Shown here: one piece after another, positions 62,340 through 64,000 of the stretch
How the letters are laid out: each line of letters opens with the position of its first letter
How positions within the stretch are numbered: the first letter of the stretch is position 1
Assembly: GCA_910587825.1 (NCBI GenBank)
Contig: CAJUNJ010000002.1
Location: 62,001 to 126,000 of the forward strand
DNA: 64,000 nucleotides
DNA from: an uncultured Christensenellaceae bacterium
GTDB lineage: Bacteria > Bacillota > Clostridia > Christensenellales > Borkfalkiaceae
Direction of reading: 5' to 3'
The notes under the pieces: model-generated
Database searches by the model: none
What the model saw: the letters and a program-made list of their open reading frames with translations, nothing else
What the model was told of the DNA's origin: nothing
Program-made: the position numbers and the translations under genes

Positions 62340-62385
62340 AAAAAACCTTTCACTAAATAACTTGTCTATTCTGCGACAGGTAATT

Positions 62386-62883
62386 TCAGTTAATTCCGAA
62401 CAGTCTGCCGAAGCGCGACGTATGCGCGTGACATAATGCGACGGCAAGCGCGTCCGCCGCATCGTCGGGGCGGGGTATTTTTGTCAAATGCAGAAGCGAC
62501 GTAACGACGTGCATCATCTGCACCTTGTCCGCCTTGCCGTAACCGGTAAGCGACTGTTTTATCTGGTTGGGCGTATACTCGTAAAGCTTACCGCAGTATT
62601 TTATGCAGGTAAGAAGCATTACCCCCCTTGCGTGCGCGACGGGTATGCCCGTCGTTATGTTCTTTGAAAAGAACAGCTCTTCCACGGCTATTTCGTCGGG
62701 CTTGTATTTTCCGAGTATTTTGTTTACGCCCTCTTCAAGCATTGCAAGCCTTACCGGCAAACTTTCTTCCTTAGGCGTAAGCACCACGCCGTAGTCCACG
62801 GCGACGGTACTGTCGTTTTTAAGTTTTTCCACCACGCCGTAGCCCATAGTCGCAAGCCCGGGGTCAAGACCTAATATAATCAT
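62386..62883 (-). CDS. ruvC: Holliday junction resolvase RuvC
   Basis: 165 residues. Catalytic acids: Asp in LGLDPGLATMGYGVVE, Glu in AVEELFF, and His-Asp-Asp region RPDDAADALAVAL. Head of ruvC-ruvA-ruvB-queA-tgt transcript. Confidence 0.96.
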   Translation of the reverse strand: MIILGLDPGLATMGYGVVEKLKNDSTVAVDYGVVLTPKEESLPVRLAMLEEGVNKILGKYKPDEIAVEELFFSKNITTGIPVAHARGVMLLTCIKYCGKLYEYTPNQIKQSLTGYGKADKVQMMHVVTSLLHLTKIPRPDDAADALAVALCHAHTSRFGRLFGIN

Positions 62884-62962
62884 AAAATTTCTTTTGCTTA
62901 TTTTGAAAAGTTTTTAACCGAAGCAATACGCAAAAAGCGTTGATAAACGACGGTATAATATT

Positions 62963-62991
62963 ATTGTAAAATAATTAATTTAATAAGTCAA
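62963..62991 (-). promoter_or_regulatory. Promoter of ruvCAB-queA-tgt
   Basis: TTGACT (62991-62986), 17-bp spacer, TACAAT (62968-62963) on the minus strand; leader of about 70 nt. Confidence 0.7.
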
Positions 62992-63010
62992 CTTAAAGTG
63001 CGGAATTAAA

Positions 63011-63071
63011 TTTGTTGATTAATCAACAAATTTGTTTGACAATTAGGTTTTTTCATTATATAATTACAGGT
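63011..63071 (+). promoter_or_regulatory. MarR operator and leaderless promoter
   Basis: A perfect palindrome TTGTTGATTAATCAACAA (63012-63029) lies just upstream of TTGACA (63036-63041), a 17-bp spacer and TATAAT (63059-63064), with seven bases to the ATG at 63072. Probable autoregulatory MarR site and leaderless mRNA. Confidence 0.75.
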
Positions 63072-63527
63072 ATGGAAAACATATTTGAAAATTTTACGGT
63101 CACAATTTTAAAACTCAATAAGCTTGTACACAGAATAAAGACATTCGAAATGCGTGAATACGGCTTGAAGACGATACACGTTATGTGCGTGTATTACCTC
63201 TCCTGCAACAGCGAAGGACTTACCGCAACCGAGCTTGTAAAGCAAACGCTTGAAGACAAAGCCGCCATATCGCGCGCACTGAAAGGTCTGCGCAACAACG
63301 GTTACGTAACGTATGACGAAAAAGGCTATAACGCGCGCATACTGCTTACCGAAAGCGGTAAAAAGCTTGCCGACGATATAAACGGCAAAGCCGAACGCGC
63401 CGTAAATGCGGGAAGCGCAGAATTTTCCGAAGAGCAGAGAATTTTCTTTTACAGGTCGCTTTCAGCCATCGCCGCAAATCTCGAAGAGTATTTGAAAAAG
63501 CTTAACGGGGAGAATATTAATGATTAA
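63072..63527 (+). CDS. MarR-family transcriptional regulator
   Basis: 151 residues with a winged helix-turn-helix: LTATELVKQTLEDKAAISRAL recognition region and GYVTYDEKGYNARILLTESG wing. The ATG at 63072 is favoured because upstream frame codons overlap the promoter. Its stop overlaps the degV start by 8 nt, so the two are one transcript, suggesting control of a fatty-acid-binding protein. Confidence 0.88.
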   Translation: MENIFENFTVTILKLNKLVHRIKTFEMREYGLKTIHVMCVYYLSCNSEGLTATELVKQTLEDKAAISRALKGLRNNGYVTYDEKGYNARILLTESGKKLADDINGKAERAVNAGSAEFSEEQRIFFYRSLSAIAANLEEYLKKLNGENIND

Positions 63528-64000
63528 AATTCTGACAGACTCCGCATCCGACATAGAACTTGACGAAGCCGAAAAACTGGGCATAAGTCTTATACCTATA
63601 CTCATACGCTTCGGCAATGAAGAATATCTTGACGGGGTTAACCTAAGTCACAGAAAATTTTTCGAAAGGCTGATTGAGAGCAAAGAACTTCCGCAGACAA
63701 GCCAGATTAACGAATTTGCGTTTAACCAAAAATTTGAAGAACTTACCGCGGACGGAAGCGACGTTATCGCCGTACTGCTGTCTTCAAAGCTTTCGGGGAC
63801 GTACGCAAGCGCGGTAAAGGCGGCGGAAAATTTCAAAGGCAAGGTAAAAGTCGTAGACAGTTTAAACGCCTGCATAGGCGAACGCGTGTTGGTACAGTAT
63901 GCACTGAAACTTGCAAAACAGTATTCAAACGCGGACGCGATAGCCGAAGAATTGAATTCCGCAAAGGGAAAAATTCGGCTTCTGGCGCTTTTGGACACAC
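63520..64000 (+). CDS. DegV family fatty-acid-binding protein, cut by window edge
   Basis: About 160 residues to the window end, starting MIKILTDSASDIELDEAEKL, the DegV N-terminal motif, with DGVNLSHRKFFERL, LPQTSQINEF and LLSSKLSGTYASA contacting the bound fatty acid. GGGGAG lies seven bases before the ATG. DegV (FakB) proteins present fatty acids to FakA kinase for phospholipid synthesis. C-terminus outside the window. Confidence 0.92.
   Translation, partial: MIKILTDSASDIELDEAEKLGISLIPILIRFGNEEYLDGVNLSHRKFFERLIESKELPQTSQINEFAFNQKFEELTADGSDVIAVLLSSKLSGTYASAVKAAENFKGKVKVVDSLNACIGERVLVQYALKLAKQYSNADAIAEELNSAKGKIRLLALLDT

Overview
This is a dense, fermentative, low-to-mid GC Firmicutes (Clostridia-type) chromosome segment. 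It combines pyruvate:ferredoxin oxidoreductase and pyruvate formate-lyase with the Clostridia-specific SCIFF peptide and its radical SAM maturase. It also has a universal ECF transporter core and several sporulation-lineage genes (yabP, yabQ, divIC, sigH, cwlD). Gene orders such as ruvCAB-queA-tgt-yajC-scfAB-secDF-recJ-rel-hemZ and mrnC-rlmB-sigH-dnaX-ybaB-recR are classic for the class. An uncultured anaerobic gut Clostridia is a reasonable guess; I cannot name a genus from the sequence. I saw no rRNA, tRNA, CRISPR array or transposase.

Layout. 1-3.0 kb: a partial thyA behind a Nudix-GNAT fusion, divergent from an aldehyde dehydrogenase. 3.0-3.5 kb: repeat element copy 1. 3.5-6.6 kb: pflA-pflB behind a predicted ZTP (pfl) riboswitch. 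6.7-18 kb: a long minus-strand block with lysC, DUF1015, a 36-residue CdaR-like micro-gene, cdaA, holA, a LysR regulator, mnmE, truA and ecfT plus a fused ecfA1-ecfA2. 18.2-21.9 kb: nifJ.

21.9-29.1 kb is the accessory zone. It holds element copy 2 (carrying a YoaP-type acetyltransferase), an archaeal-type aspartyl-tRNA synthetase, element copy 3 with a four-gene unknown/immunity-like operon, and a small AT-rich orphan gene. 29.1-32.8 kb: a membrane-anchored protein with two thioredoxin-like WCxNT domains, co-transcribed with an SDF-family symporter behind a structured leader. 32.8-42.6 kb: a long housekeeping/sporulation operon. 42.7-46.6 kb: cwlD, pnp, rpsO and a small XRE regulator pair. 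46.6-62.9 kb: hemZ back to ruvC. 63-64 kb: a MarR regulator and a partial degV.

The most unusual themes are as follows. (1) A family of about 400-bp elements sits inside split rho-independent terminators. One copy is empty and one carries a 925-bp gene cargo; a third, partial copy abuts a four-gene operon whose promoter-leader matches that of the cargo gene. (2) Several operon heads have near-consensus promoters whose -10 box lies only 6-7 nt from the start codon, predicting leaderless mRNAs. (3) There is a minimal CdaR-like peptide, an EcfA1-EcfA2 fusion and a tandem thioredoxin-like/symporter pair. (4) A ZTP riboswitch links formate production to one-carbon status.
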